A stretch of 64,000 nt of DNA, from contig ML677364.1 in assembly GCA_007922305.1 (NCBI GenBank), positions 13,735,840-13,799,839 of the forward strand, given 5' to 3'. This document shows, one piece after another, positions 11,177 through 23,417 of this stretch. The translations under genes and the position numbers were made by a program. The notes under the pieces were generated by a model. The model searched no databases and was not told the DNA's origin. It saw only the letters and a list, made by a program, of their open reading frames with translations. The DNA comes from Dermatemys mawii (Eukaryota > Chordata > Testudines > Dermatemydidae). The first letter of the stretch is position 1. Each line of letters opens with the position of its first letter.

Positions 11177-12400
11177 TCAGCAGTTTCTCACCAGAATCTC
11201 TTTTTGAAGGGTTTTCTTTTGTTGTTGAAGAATTGCCACTTTTAAGTCTGTTACTGGGTGACCCAAGAGATTGAAGTGTTCTCCTGCTGGTTTTTGAATG
11301 TTATGATTCCTGATGTCAGATTTGTGTCCATTTATTCTTTTGCTTAGAGACTGTCTGGTTTGGCCAATGTACAGGACAGAGGGGCATTCCTGGCACATGA
11401 TGGCATATATCACATTGGTAAATGTGCAGGTGAACGAGCCCTTGATGATGTGACTGATGTGAATAGGTCCTATGATGGTGTCACTTGAATAGATATGTGG
11501 ACAGAGTTGGCATCTGGCTTTGTTGCAAGGATAGGTTCCTGGGCTAGTATTTTTGTGGCGTGGTGTGTGGTTGCTGGTAAGTATTTGCTTTAGATTGTGG
11601 GGGATGTTTGTAAGTGAGGACTGGTCTGTCTTCCAAGATCTGTGAGAGAGAGGGATCATCATTCAGGATATGTTGTAGATCTTTGACGATGCGCTGGAGA
11701 GGTTTTCTGTTATTTTCTTTGTTGGGCCTGTCTTGTAGTGCTGTCCTGTAGTGCTCCACTGAGCTGGAGTGGTGTTTGTTATTTTCTTTGTAGGTCCTGT
11801 CCTGTAGCAGGTGACTTCTAGGTACTCTTCTGGCTCTGTCAATCTGTTTCTTCACTTCAGCAGGTGGGTATTGTAGTTTTAAGAATGCTTGATAGAGATC
11901 TTGTAGATGTTTGTCTCTGTCTGAGGGATTGGAGTAAATGTGGTTGTATCTTAGAGCTTGGCTGTAGACAATGGACCATGTGGTGTGCCCTGGATGAAAG
12001 CTGGAGGCATGTAGGTAAGTATAGAAGTCAGTAGGTTTCTGGTATAGGGTGGTGTTTGTGTGACCATCACTTATTAGCACAATAGTGTCCAGTAGTGTCC
12101 GCTTGTATGGACTGCTCCAGCCTGAGGTTGATGATGGGATGGAAATTGTTGAAATCATGGTGGAATTCCTCAAGGGCTTTTTTACCATGGGTCCAGATGA
12201 TGAAGATGCCATCAATGTAGCGCAAGTAGAGGAGAGGCGTTAGGGGATAAGAGCTAAGGAAGCGTTGTTCTAAGTCAGCCATAAAAATGTTGGCATACTG
12301 TGGAGCCATGCAGGTACCCATAGCAGTGCCTCTGACTTGAAGCTACATATTGTCTCCAAATGTGAAATAGTTGTGGGTGAGGACAAAATAATTTCCTGTA
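11177..12400 (-). pseudogene. Penelope-like RT/GIY-YIG polyprotein, broken
   Basis: Three frames cover one ancestral protein. Upstream of 12321, the block LTHNYFTFGDNM ends in a stop and is followed by RGTAMGTCMAPQYANIFMADLE, a typical Penelope RT block. The catalytic motif reads RYIDGIF at 12208-12219 where RYIDD is expected, so one metal-binding Asp is lost. A frameshift near 12130 leads into TLYQKPTDFYTYLHASS and FHPGH, the RT thumb side. A second frameshift near 11660 leads to the endonuclease, with CQLCPHIY, then YAIMC and YIGQTRQSLSKRI (around 11330-11410), the GIY-YIG core with its Arg, and an H...E segment downstream. Two frameshifts, a stop and the lost Asp mean it is inactive. It is a transposon protein, not a host gene. 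Confidence 0.85.
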
Positions 12401-12639
12401 ATATCCTTGAAAAATCATATTGAATTCAGTTAAAGTAGCTCAGGGATACATTATTAAAAATGAAAAGTTTATGTATTGTAGAGCTGTGTGCAACTCCTAT
12501 AAGTGACAGGCACAACTCATGTAAACTCAGAGGAGAATTATGAGCTTCAAAGGACTATTTGAAATAATGTGCCAGAGAAGAATGAACTTTTGGGACAAAC
12601 AAGATTAAATGAGTTTCCCAAGAAGTTTCTTGGGAAAAA

Positions 12640-13030
12640 TGAATGCAAATATACCACTTCCGGTTATTCAAAAACTCGGCCTTTTGAAGCTACACCCAGA
12701 GACGTGGACTTCTGACTGCTCATTACTTGTTCCTAGAGTCTGAGGATCAGAGGCCTGAGCTGGAGAAAGGAAAGACTTACTGATTAATCAGTACTCTTAT
12801 TCTGCATGTAAGCTATTATAGAATTGTAACCACAGAAAAGCCTCTTGGTGGGAACCTACCAGCTCCCTTGTTGGAGATGGGGTGATATCTGGTAATCTTA
12901 TTAGCATGCATGTAGGTCCTTTTATTGTTTCGATGTTTTCTCTGTAACGCTTTCACCTTAAGAATAAATGTGCTTACACAGAAAGATCTCAAAGGTAACT
13001 TATGACTGCTGGCAATTGTTACTCATTGCC
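12640..13030 (+). repeat. Probable LTR-like turtle repeat
   Basis: The segment ending CTTAAGAATAAATGTGCTTAC (AATAAA at about 12962-12967) resembles a common turtle repeat family with a polyadenylation signal near one end. No coding or matching second terminal repeat is seen here, so the LTR label is tentative. Confidence 0.3.
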
Positions 13031-13041
13031 TTAGAAAAATA

Positions 13042-13227
13042 CAGATGCTCTCCAAGTTGTGGAAATCTGAGTTACGGAAATCTGTGTTTACGGAAAAACC
13101 TCTGTAAGCTAAAAATAAGTGGTGGGGGGGTTGCGTAATGGTCGGAGATATGTGTCCGTCTTATGCAAAGTTTGACTTACACAAGCCATTCCGGAACAGA
13201 ACACTTGCATAAGTCGGGGACCATCTG
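13042..13227. mobile_element. Tigger/pogo-like MITE, TA-flanked
   Basis: The left end CAGATGCTCTCCAAGTTGTG and the complement of the right end, CAGATGGTCCCCGACTTATG, form imperfect inverted repeats. TA lies immediately outside both ends (13040-13041, 13228-13229). At 186 bp it is non-autonomous. The assignment rests on the CAG start, TA target and TIR style. Confidence 0.75.
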
Positions 13228-13229
13228 TA

Positions 13230-14944
13230 AGCAAAGCACAGACTCTGGCTGGTTTAGGCATTCTGGCTTGCTGGGAGTAACACATTTTAGGCAAGGAACT
13301 GTCAAGTCTGAAAAAATTCCAGTTAGGAGGGAGGGAGACTTCCCAAGAGAGGGAACTGCCCAAGAGAGGGGACTGAGGAGCTGGGAGTCTAGAGTGGACC
13401 ACAAAGAAGGAAATACAGAATCAGTTGCCCTGAACTGTGAGAATTATATTGCACATTTTTTCACTCTTTTTATTCAGATAGCAATTAAATCTAAAAATTA
13501 TACTAGAAAAACTGTCCCTGCGTTGTTCTATATAAAATGAAAACAAACGAACAAAAAATCTCATACTATATTAAGGCAACTTTAAGATTACACGGTATGA
13601 TATTCAAAATGTGTTTTCTGAATTTTATGCCTTTCTTCTTACCCACATGTGTTTTGATACATGCTATTTTTCAAAAACAGTATAACATAACAACGTTTTC
13701 TACAAACCTTAGGAATATTGGTATTTCTAAGATAACCTAGGATCACACAGTAAGACTGCTCATATATTCTATACTTATACAAGATACAAAACTTGAGGTC
13801 AAGATAAACTTACCTTTATTTAGAGGTAATGTTAGAATTAGCCAAAAATTCTCTAATTTCCTGATTTCTACATTCCTTAATTATGCAAATTTTGGGTGGT
13901 ATTAATGCATATTTTTCATTAAATAGTCCTAAGTTTTTTAAAAGGGAGGAATTTCCAGTTTTGTGACAAGTACTTGTCAGAAACAGCTAAAAATTACTTA
14001 ATATCATTAGTAAATTACATACTTATATTCTTAACTGGTACCAGCCAGAAAATACATATTGGTGTTTGTTAGTATTGAAGGCTAAATACGTTTCAATATT
14101 TGTGCACATCCTTATAATTACACAGTTTAAAAACATTCTTAAAGCAAATATAATTATTTCCCTAGCCATTTAGACTCTGTATGTCCTATATTATAGTTCT
14201 GCAAAGATTTTTGAGTAGTTTTAAGAAAACTAGGGCTTTAAAGCTGAATATGCCTAGCATCATCTTACATAACTTAAACCAATAAAGAGCTCTATGTTGA
14301 AAATGGTCACATATTTATGAGATGTTCTTATTTCTCTGTTTTCTAGATAAATATATTCCTGTCTAAAGACTAATTTGAACTGCATATCAGCATGCCACCA
14401 CAGCTAGTCTTATCAAAGTGCATTCAAAAGCTCTGCATTGCATTTTGCACAGTCCTGCAATCAATTCCATTTATTAATATTCTGTAAATTGGTTTCTCTG
14501 TGGAACCAATCAGTAAAACTTTCCTGTGTAGTATTAGGTACAATTACTTAATGAGGCACAGTGGTCACTTATTTTAAAAATTATATAAGTCATGTGTCTG
14601 AGAAAAATCTAGCCCAAGTAACTGTTCCAGAAATGGAGCAGATGCATGGGGACTGGGTGAGAAAATCTTCCTGAGAACACATAGAGGCATGTCAGTAGCT
14701 GGAGTATCCATAATGTGGCCTCCCTATGCTGGCCAAGGAACATAGGAGGATACACGTAGCAGTAGGTTCTCTGACACTGCCACGCCAGGGCCACCTCTAC
14801 TTATAATTTCTTGTTCTTATACTGGGATACTGGATTTATGTCCCTGGTATGAAATTCCCGCCCCCAACAAGATAATGGAACATATGGTGCTCAGATACCA
14901 GATTAATGTGTGAAGGATAAGTAGACTGGCAGACAAATTAGTTC
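13230..14944. other. Non-coding, nothing recognised
   Basis: A purine-rich stretch (13320-13420) is followed by AT-rich sequence. Short open frames overlap without family features. Confidence 0.45.
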
Positions 14945-15017
14945 GGCGATTGCCAAACTGTGGTCCATGGACCACCAGTGGTCTTCAGAATACTTGCTAG
15001 TGGTCTGTGAAGAGGGC
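14945..15017 (+). mobile_element. hAT-type fragment, one end only
   Basis: CAAACTGTGGTCCATGGACC followed by CACCAGTGGTC resembles the terminal region of hAT/Charlie-type elements (consensus style CAAACTGTGGTCCGTGGACCA). The opposite end is not found; the sequence runs directly into the hairpin at 15018. Confidence 0.45.
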
Positions 15018-15109
15018 CCTCTTTCTAAATTGTATTAGAGGATGCCACCACACTACTTACACCATCCTCTTTCTAAATTGTATTAGAGGATGGTGTAAGT
15101 AGTGTGGTG
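15018..15109. repeat. Perfect hairpin with a nested 27 bp direct duplication
   Basis: 15046-15070 and 15085-15109 are perfect 25 bp inverted repeats separated by 14 nt. In addition the 27 bp at 15018-15044 are repeated exactly at 15066-15092. The combination of direct and inverted copies in 92 bp is what a replication template switch leaves behind. Confidence 0.85.
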
Positions 15110-17236
15110 TGATAGTGAATGGTGAAGAATTGAAGAGCAGTACTAAACTGGCTGGATATTTTAGCTATTTATTTCAAAACAGTCTAACATCCGTGTTTTT
15201 TAAAAGGCATTGAATTTTGGATGTAAGATGGACTCCATTAAAAAATACAATTGCAAGCTTAACTCTCTTTTGTCTAAGTATTTGTCTGACTTGGTGATGG
15301 ATATACCAGCCCTACACTGAACCAGCACGTGCTAATGAACTGCTGTGGGACCTTTTGGCCCTGCCCAGCTGCACCTCCACTCACTGCCAGGTAATGAAGG
15401 AGCAGTAAAAAGGAGACGAGGACAGTTCAGTGGTTGGCTGACCACAGAGAACAGACCTTCTGTCCTTTGTTTCTTGAGGCAAGGACCAGAAGAGAACCTT
15501 TTAAAAAGGTATTGACTGGTTGAGTCCCCTGGACAAAAGCAGGCCTGGCAAAATGCTATTAGGTTTATTTTCTTCCTGGGGACTGTTTCTTTGCTTTAAT
15601 ACCAAGAGACTATTGTACAGCCTGGAGGACCTACAGAGACCATTACAGGTAGCTATTGCCCAGGAAAGGATATGTAGAACTGATTGAATAAACTCTTGTG
15701 CACCATACTTGATTCTGCCATGTAATTTCTCTTGAGCCATTAAGAGTGTGGTCACAGTTTTTGAATTTTAAATTAGAAGAGTTGTGAACAATAATTGCCA
15801 TATTTCTTTGCTTGTTGGGATGATAGGCAGTGGTCTTAGTGAAACAGCAACCTAACATTTGTCATGTGTTTTGTTTTGTTTTTGTATGGCAACACAGCAA
15901 AGGAGAGGTTTAAGGAGGAATTGAAGGAGAACAACGAAGAGGGTTTGAGGATGTTTACTGGGATGTGCATTCTGTGCGTGACACAGTGGCTGTGCTTGTT
16001 TGAACAGGTGCAGTTCCATTGACTTTAGTGAAGTTTCACTCATTTTCACCAGCAGAGAATTTTCCCCAACATTCTGTCCCTTGACAGAGCTATTTGATGT
16101 ATTAATGTTGAAAGATACTATTTTGACAAGCATAATGGTTGAAAAATGCCCCATTACTAAAAATACATCAGAAAATTGACACTTCAGTACATTTGTTCCA
16201 TACGTTAAAGGAAACAAGTTTAAATCAAAAAGCATGACAAGAAAAGCAAAGGAGACAGCAAAACTTCCTTCCCTCTTTTTGACTTTCCCTTTCTTCTTTA
16301 TCTGTCTATGAAAATAATAAGGGAAGTGTACTGTATCAAACTGTTTAGACAGAATTGTTCAATATGTTAATTAAACTTTTGCAAAAAACACTCAGACTAA
16401 TTACAGTATTTAACCTAAACCTTTATATGTATCAAAGAGCAGCTACTATATTTGAGCTACTGTTAATTCAGGACAAAAAACTATTACTTCTTTAAGGAAC
16501 TCTAGCTTTTTTAAGAGCTCCAGTAGTCAACAGAGAATTCCTGAACCTAAATTAAAGTGATCTATGCATAAAAAAGATGTATGTTTTGCTAATCTTAAAA
16601 ATAAAGTAACTCTCCTCTGTTCAGCAGAGAGGAGAGGAAAGAAAAAAATGAAAGAGTGGGAAACTAAAATGTGAAAATGTACATCATTGATACTAATAAT
16701 ATCAGCATCATTAAATGAACAAGAAGCAGATCTGAAAGAGAAATATTTTAGCACCTGGCAATGAGAAGAAAAAATAAAACATTCATGATCTACTGCTCAA
16801 TTATAGCACACATCCAAGTGTGGTTTCTATGGTTTCTAAAGTCCCTCAGCCAATGTGAGGATCTACTAAATATAATGCAAATAAGAGGAATACCATGTAT
16901 TGTAAAATCAACAAATTAATGCAATGTTAAGGTAGATTTAGAAGGGTGTTCAAGAGTAGGCATGCAAATAAATTGAATACAATCACTGGCTTACTTTCTC
17001 TATTAATCTAATAATGGGCTCAACAAAGAATGTATCTCTTCCAATAAATCAATGCACTATATAAAAGCTTTATCATAACTTGGGTGGACAGAGAGGTAAT
17101 GTTATCTGCCCCCAAATTATCCCCAAGGAACGCAAATCAAAGCAAAATAAATAGACAAATGAAGCTCAGATGGGCAAGTAAACTTGATTTCTTGACTTTC
17201 TTGTAGTATTCCAAAACCAAATTCTCCATAGATGGC
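15110..17236. other. Non-coding, one dispersed motif
   Basis: No coding signal. TTCCATTGACTTTAGTGAAG near 16015-16034 is another copy of the dispersed ATTGACTTCAATGG-like motif. Confidence 0.45.
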
Positions 17237-17342
17237 TCATCACAGATCTGTGATTTGGATCTGTAGCAAATCTTTACTGTACCTGGGAACAAAGAATATT
17301 TGGGTATCATTGCTAACAATCCAAATCACAGATCTGTGATGA
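17237..17342. repeat. 24 bp perfect inverted repeat, 58 bp spacer
   Basis: 17237-17260 and 17319-17342 are exact reverse complements. Each arm contains the palindrome ATCACAGATCTGTGAT, and pairing continues imperfectly inward for about 7 bp. An AT run (17343-17357) follows. Origin unknown: it may be a small foldback element or a local inversion-duplication. Confidence 0.8.
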
Positions 17343-17357
17343 ATATATATATATATT

Positions 17358-18879
17358 CAATTGGTTCAAATACCAATCCCTTATTTTGGATTTCTAAACT
17401 GAAAAAGAGGGTGAAACAAAAAGTTTGGATTTACTGTACTTACGGTCTCACAAAATATTAATTCCCTATTATGAAACCTCACAAACATGATGCTAATAGG
17501 CCTATTACCTTCAAGAACCTAATGTTGTGAGATCTGATTTGAACTTTCTCCTGCCAGTAAGGAATCTTGGAAAGAAGGCACGAAGATGGGGATTACAGAA
17601 AATGTACCATATCTTGGTTTTGAGTTGCCTCTGGCATGTGGATGAGATTTGACCTGTATGCTCTATTCTGCAAAATCTTGAGCTTGTCAACAATCCAGGA
17701 CAAGCTTAATAGTATTGGGGTTATACTGTTATTGGGGAGTTATTCTCCACTAGTAGAAGCAGATTTTTCTAACCAACCCAGCTTTTGCTTGCTCCCAGAA
17801 ATAACTTTAGCAACAAGCTAATCATATTTGGACAAGGCCTTTCAGTTTTTGTTCGTGGCTGCGGGTCACCACTAAATCCATAGACTGCTTAGACATAGCA
17901 AAGATAAACTAATGGTAGGAAGCATGTGGAAGTGTTCCCTGCTATTTTTTCCATAGTTTGTGAGCATCCAGAGTGAAATTCACTAATTTTAATAATTTAG
18001 CCAAAATTCCTTTAAAGAAACAAGAACTAATTTGTTTAATATTCATGAGAAAAAGAAATTCTTCCTCATAGCGCTCCAGGGAGAATTGCCACCAACACTC
18101 AAGAGAGTTAACTACTCCCCTTTATTTTTAAAGTTAATTTTGTGACTGCCACAATGAAGGATATCGTGAATTATTATTTTTTTTAATAAAGGATCCTCAC
18201 ACTTGTCAGAGAAAGCACCAGCTTTACTAATTTATCTTTGATTCACCTCAGAGACTCTCCTGCCCTTGAAAATCTGATTATGTAAAACATTTATTTGTCT
18301 CTCTAGGCTCAGAAATCCTTTCTTTGTAACCAAGCCAGTATCATAGGTTGTCTGAATTCAAATAAACGGCTAGTATAGGATTGTGCCAGAAAGATAGATG
18401 GCTCCAAACATTCAGGGCTATTGACCTAAATCTCTCTTACATCAAAGCTTATATACCCTGTCCATGTCTTGGGGAATGATGTCATTTATCTATATGTATT
18501 ATATCTCTTATGTTAACATTCACTGTTCTCATATTCTGCTGATGAGGCCTTGGCAGCTGCATCATAGTGCTTATGATCCCAAGAATATCAGCAACATTAA
18601 AATCAGAATTCAGTTAAAAAGCAAATTCACAGTGTGGATCAAGCTAAGGAGATTAGGTACCTGCTCCGTAATACAGGTTTTCCATGTGCAAACAACATCA
18701 AATGCAACTCCTGCCAATACATCCAAAGTCAGATTTGTTGTTCTAATACTGAATGGCAAGTCTCAGTTTCTACAGTTTAGTAACAGCTTTAGGAAAGTAT
18801 CCAGTTCATATGCTGGGAGCCAAAATATGGTGTGCCTTCATACTCTAAACCAAACTCAATATTTATCAGAACTGTATAC
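17358..18879. other. Non-coding or unrecognised
   Basis: Mostly AT-rich. 18600-18879 may be an upstream, more decayed part of the LINE that begins to be recognisable at 18880, but I see no motif there. Confidence 0.4.
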
Positions 18880-19300
18880 TCGCAACTCTACTTTATAGTG
18901 CAGAATGCTGGGAATGATGAAATAGGATATGTCCAAACTGTCATCATTCCATACAAGTTGCCTCAGAAAAATCCTCTGTAGCTTTTGGCCCAGAACAATC
19001 TCAAACCAAGACTTAGTCACACAGTGCAGCCAAGAAGATATGAGCACAGTCATTACTGGGAGGTACTGGAGATGGATTGGCCATGTGCTTCAGATGGAAG
19101 CTGATTCCATCACCAGAAAAGCATTAAGATGGACACCTGAAGGCAAGTGAAAATGAGGCTCCCGGAAAACAACATGGCAAAGAGCTGTGGAAGCTAAACT
19201 GAAAAACCTGGGGCACAGCGGGGAGCCACTTAAAGACTTGCCAGAAACAGACAGGAGTGGAGGCGCTTTGTCACTGCTCTAAATGCCGGAGGCATAATGG
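18880..19300 (+). pseudogene. Non-LTR retrotransposon, RT C-terminal remnant
   Basis: Plus-strand translation gives FHTSCLRKIL, then SNQDLV, then RYWRWIGHVLQM followed by SITRKALRWTPEGK. The RRRWRWIGHVLR...ALRWTPEGKRKRGRP pattern is the conserved region after the reverse transcriptase in several LINE clades. Downstream, past a stop at about 19148, SRKTTWQRAVEAKL continues the same pattern (RPKTTWRRTVEAEL). No catalytic RT motif is preserved. I cannot settle the clade from this fragment. Stops interrupt the frame, so it is dead. Confidence 0.7.
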
Positions 19301-19849
19301 GTACTAACTAACTCATAAATCAGAGGAGGCATTGGGAATGTGGTGTAGAGGCACCACATGTAATAACCTCTCTTTAATTATGAGTCTAACACTACCATAT
19401 GTCCTCTCAAAGTGGAAGGTTGAGGATTGTCACTGGTGAAGAACTGCAACATATGTATTCTGCTGCCTATGAGGGGATGCTATTGATCAGGATTTGTCTT
19501 GGGTTTCTACCACTCCAGTGAGTATCCTAACAAGTGGACTAAAAAGTCATTCTCAGTCTTTCACTCTGGTTCCAGTGCAAAGTGAATTATTTATATACAG
19601 TGAAGCAGAAACATTGAGAGAAACCCATGTCAGAATATCCCAGAACTCAGTGTCTCAGGTATCCATCTGAGGTGAAAAATTCACAATTCAGATGCTTCTT
19701 CCTCAACAGATGATGTGGGAAGAGGGAATTACATGGGGACCTCCCACATCTTGGCTCCATTCTCTAGCCATTGGATTTAAGGATTCTCCCTCTCCTTGCT
19801 GTTTTGTATGGAATTAGGCATGCTTTCAGAATTCCTATTGGATTAGGCC
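19301..19849. other. Non-coding, nothing recognised
   Basis: No coding signal or named repeat. Confidence 0.4.
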
Positions 19850-20130
19850 CGACAGATGAGATAGGCATTCTTTGGCCTATCTTTACCTGGGTTTGAGGTT
19901 ACTGAGGCTTAAGTATGAAATAGGCACCCAAGAGCCTAGGATAAGCCATTTGCCTAAGCCCAAAGGCAGAAAAATAGCCCTTAGGGGAACTTTTAAATAG
20001 ACAATTTAGGCACTGAGGGATTTTTGTTACTCATCAGTTAGGTAGCAACTGAGTGGGATTTTATGGAGATCTTAGTGACCCCTAAACTTTGGACTTAGAC
20101 ACCTACCCTAATACTTAGATCCAGGGGCAT
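19850..20130. repeat. Low-copy repeat with TAGGCACC half-sites
   Basis: Repeated TTAGGCAC/TAGGCACCCA/GGACTTAGACACC motifs recur through this stretch, similar to 25451-25700 and 28600-28645. They look like fragments of one old interspersed family; class unknown. Confidence 0.3.
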
Positions 20131-21949
20131 CATGTCAATGCTTTGTGTTTTTTGTTTGCATACAAATTATCAATTCATCTCCAACTGAGAACTCTTGGTT
20201 TATGTATACAGTCCTCTTAGTCCACTGACTCATTTAAATCAATAGAATTGCCATAAGCATATTAACTGGAGTGGCATGTTGATGACTGGTTGAGTAACCT
20301 CTGTCACAATGACACTAATTAAGAATGACCTAACTTGTTGAACTTGGCCTCTCTGTAGTTATACACTATAGAAAATAATTATTAATAACTTTTCTTCATT
20401 AGAATCTAATTTCTTCTAATATGTCTATCCCCATAGTTCTAAATAATTTCAAACTTTATGGTAAGATTGATCAGTTATTACAAATACTCAAAAAGACTGA
20501 AACATTTCTTAGAGAGTTCATTTTAATTAGCTTTAACTTGTAAATTATCAGTTTCCTTGAAAAATGCACAGAAAATTTAGTCTTTACTCTCAAATTACAT
20601 GTTACAAATTTAGGGATGACACACAATAATCTTCATTCAAAACAAACTTGCTGATACCCTGGATAAGTGAAAAACCCAATCTGTGGAGGTGCTACTGTCA
20701 ATTTCATAATCTATCTTTGTATACTTAGACTACCATTCGCCAAAGGGTCATAACTTAAATTTTTTTAAAAAAAACCCCCAAATTTCTCAGGGACAGGGCT
20801 TGTGGAGAGATGGTGGGGATGGAGGGAGATGGGTAGAGAAGAACTGCACTTCAGTGTGAGCTATTTCTATGCCAAATTTAATTCTTTTAACCCACAATCA
20901 TTTCACCAATAAATGAAGAAGATGGGAAGAACTGCATAATAGAAAAAGTACATTTTCCCTTTTTCCTAAAACTCATAATAAATTAGGGGCAAAATCATGG
21001 CTCCATTGTAGTCAATAGAAGTTCTGCTATTGGCTTTATTGGGATTACGATTTCATCCCTGGTGCATAATGATGGATCACGCCCAGAGCCCAGAGCCTCG
21101 AGCAGAAAGCCTTGAGAGATCAGTGGATTTGAAGGAAATTTTCTTATTTCTTCTGTTAGTGTGCAAGCCTGCCCCTTTGTGGGAATGAGACACTGGAATC
21201 ACTGTGAGGAATACCTCCCATAGTTTCCCCCTGTGGGTTTTTCCTGTATAGGGTTCGATTGTACCATTAAAAGTAACCTCTTTATTACAATCTTCTGATT
21301 CTTGGTATTGAACTCTGGTCAGGGGTGGGGGAGTGACATGACAATAAAACAATATAACGTAAAAACAAATGTAAAAATTGTAGTTTTGTTCAACTTCTAA
21401 ATAGCTCTTCTTATTAACAAAACATAAATATGTTATGGTGCATCTATCTTTGAAATGGGCGTTCCTGGAAGTTAAAACAGACTGCCCTCATGACTTATAA
21501 CGTGATTTTTTTCAGAGATGGTGACAACATATACATCCCTACTGTTTTCAGGATGCCATACCAGTGTTGTCTAACCAATATCATGCCTAGCCCAAGCTAC
21601 TAATATTTTGCAATTGCTTTTATGACTCCATGTATCCTCATTGCTAATGTTTTGTGGTAAACAGTCACTCATAAATTCGGGGTGGGTTCTGTAATCCTAA
21701 GAGCATCACGGTGCCAGAGGACAAGGGGCTTGCTGGTATTAGGGAAGAGCTTCAGCTCGCCCAACAAATTCAGTTTATTCCAACCCACATTAGTTATAAT
21801 TTGTTTTTAAAAGGTGTCAGATAATGTGTTATTGGAAAACTAAGAACTCACTGATCATTACTATTCCTGTGTGATGTACATACGCAGTGTGTATGAAGAG
21901 TTATGGATGTATGCTAGAATGACGATAACAATGTGATTAAGCCAAGCTT
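20131..21949. other. Non-coding, one dispersed motif
   Basis: AT-rich. CTCCATTGTAGTCAATAGAAG at 21001-21021, with a second half near 21030-21050, is a copy of the dispersed near-palindromic motif. No coding signal. Confidence 0.45.
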
Positions 21950-23395
21950 GTCAGGGGAATAGGTAAACAGATCTGCCCTAAACAACGGAACATGTATTTG
22001 CCTCTCTGACAAGGCCAGTCAGCAGGCAGAGACAATGAAGGCCCATTTACATATTAGGTAATGAAACTATCAAACTAACAAGCAGAGGAAGATAAAACTC
22101 CCATTAGGGAAGAGAAATGTCATCTGAGATATTCACACAGGGGATCTGAACCTCAAGTACTAAGCAATTGAATCAACTGATTGTGTACAATATTACTGAA
22201 TCATCAACATTTATCAAATAAGCTGTTTTAAGAAACTCTGTGCCACACCTGTGTTTAGTATAATAAAATGTATGTATTTACACTATATCAAGACTTATGG
22301 ATACTCATTGATATTAGGCTTTATTGTCTGCGTATCACACAGACAGGAGAGAAAGTCACAGCTATCAATTTATCTCCAGTGAAATTAAGCAAGGTGTGAC
22401 CAAAAACATGGAAGTCCCATTTACATACAACTCAGTACGGGTATGGGAAGTCCACAGGAAGGGAAAAACTGCATTAGGTTGTTCTGCATCTTGAAACAAG
22501 TTCATTGAACTTAGGAAGATATAAGCAAATATAGAAGTCATCTTTACTATCCAATACAGATAGACACAAGGGGCAGAGTTCTTGAAAACTCAGAAAGATA
22601 AATCCTTCTACCAAGGCAGGATGGTAGGGAAGGAGTCTCTGGAAACTGAATACAGGTGAGAAACCTGCTTGCTTAAGCTGAGATTTTTCATCTAGGAAGA
22701 CAAGGACAGCCAACATCTTCTACTTCTCTGAAATGCTGTGACTGTGAGAAAGTCCATCCTGGCAGGAAAGAATGAAGATTGGCGAAAGAAAACATCTTGA
22801 ACAAAATCTGTACCTTGCTAGATTAAGTTTTAGACTTGTAGATCTGTGTTTTCACTTCTATTTGCTTGTAACCATTTTAAAATGTATTCTCTTTACTTGG
22901 CATCACCTACCTTATGCTATATTGTTAATATGTTTGTTTTATTATTACTTTAAATCAGGGCTATCTTTGCAGGGAAGGATGAATTTACACCAGTTAAGTT
23001 AATGAACTGTGATGGGCTTTTGTTTTTTTAAAGGAAATGACAAACCTTACTATTTCTCTGAGCTGTTCAGGAGAGGGCTGGATACTTCAGTGCTCATGGT
23101 TCTGGGGAAATTTGGGAATGGGAGTATATTGGGGTCACCTTGCTGGTTGTAACCAAGATTGGTGGAAGCATCTGTGGGGCTGTAGACAGGCTGCTGGGGT
23201 CAGAGCTGATGAACCATGGCTGTCTAGAACACAGCAAGTCAGGATCTGATCTTCATAGCTGTAGGCTGGCTGTGAGCAATCCTGGCTGGCAACTACAGCA
23301 CAGAAACATTGTGAGGCACCCAGGGTTACAGGGCAAGTGGTGACACAACCTCTTACTGGTCTGAATAGCCCCCTCACCTGCTACCCTGCCCAGAG
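21950..23395 (+). repeat. High-copy turtle repeat, probably LTR-related
   Basis: Several blocks resemble one abundant turtle repeat. Examples are GCTTGTAACCATTTTAAAATG near 22865, the ATGACAAACCTTACTATTTC block at 23037, the TTCAGGAGAGGGCTGGATAC block at 23066, and the CACAGCAAGTCAGGATCTG block at 23230. No gag/pol-like frame is seen. Class and exact ends are uncertain; the identification is by resemblance only. Confidence 0.4.
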
Positions 23396-23417
23396 CCCAT
23401 GGCAGGATGGATAGCTG

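Larger units (their letters stand above)
10803..12400 (-). mobile_element. Penelope-like retroelement, 5'-truncated
   Basis: Minus-strand element. From its 5' side (high coordinates) it carries part of a reverse transcriptase, a linker and a GIY-YIG endonuclease. It then has a 3' segment ending near 10803 in the block CACCTTAGAGACTAACA (plus strand CTTAGAGACTAACAC), a very common turtle repeat end. Reverse transcriptase plus GIY-YIG nuclease in one protein is diagnostic of Penelope-like elements; the reptile-type Neptune group is my best guess. The N-terminal half of the RT is missing upstream of about 12400. Confidence 0.85.

Noticed and set aside
11177..12321. Long minus-strand frames as a host gene
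   Set aside because: They join into one frameshifted Penelope-like RT/GIY-YIG protein with a lost catalytic Asp.
18464..18898. 144-codon frame as a gene
   Set aside because: No domain or splice context; its end borders a LINE remnant and it is probably chance or decayed LINE sequence.
22772..23002. Hydrophobic 76-codon frame as a small membrane protein
   Set aside because: It lies within a high-copy turtle repeat and has no independent support.
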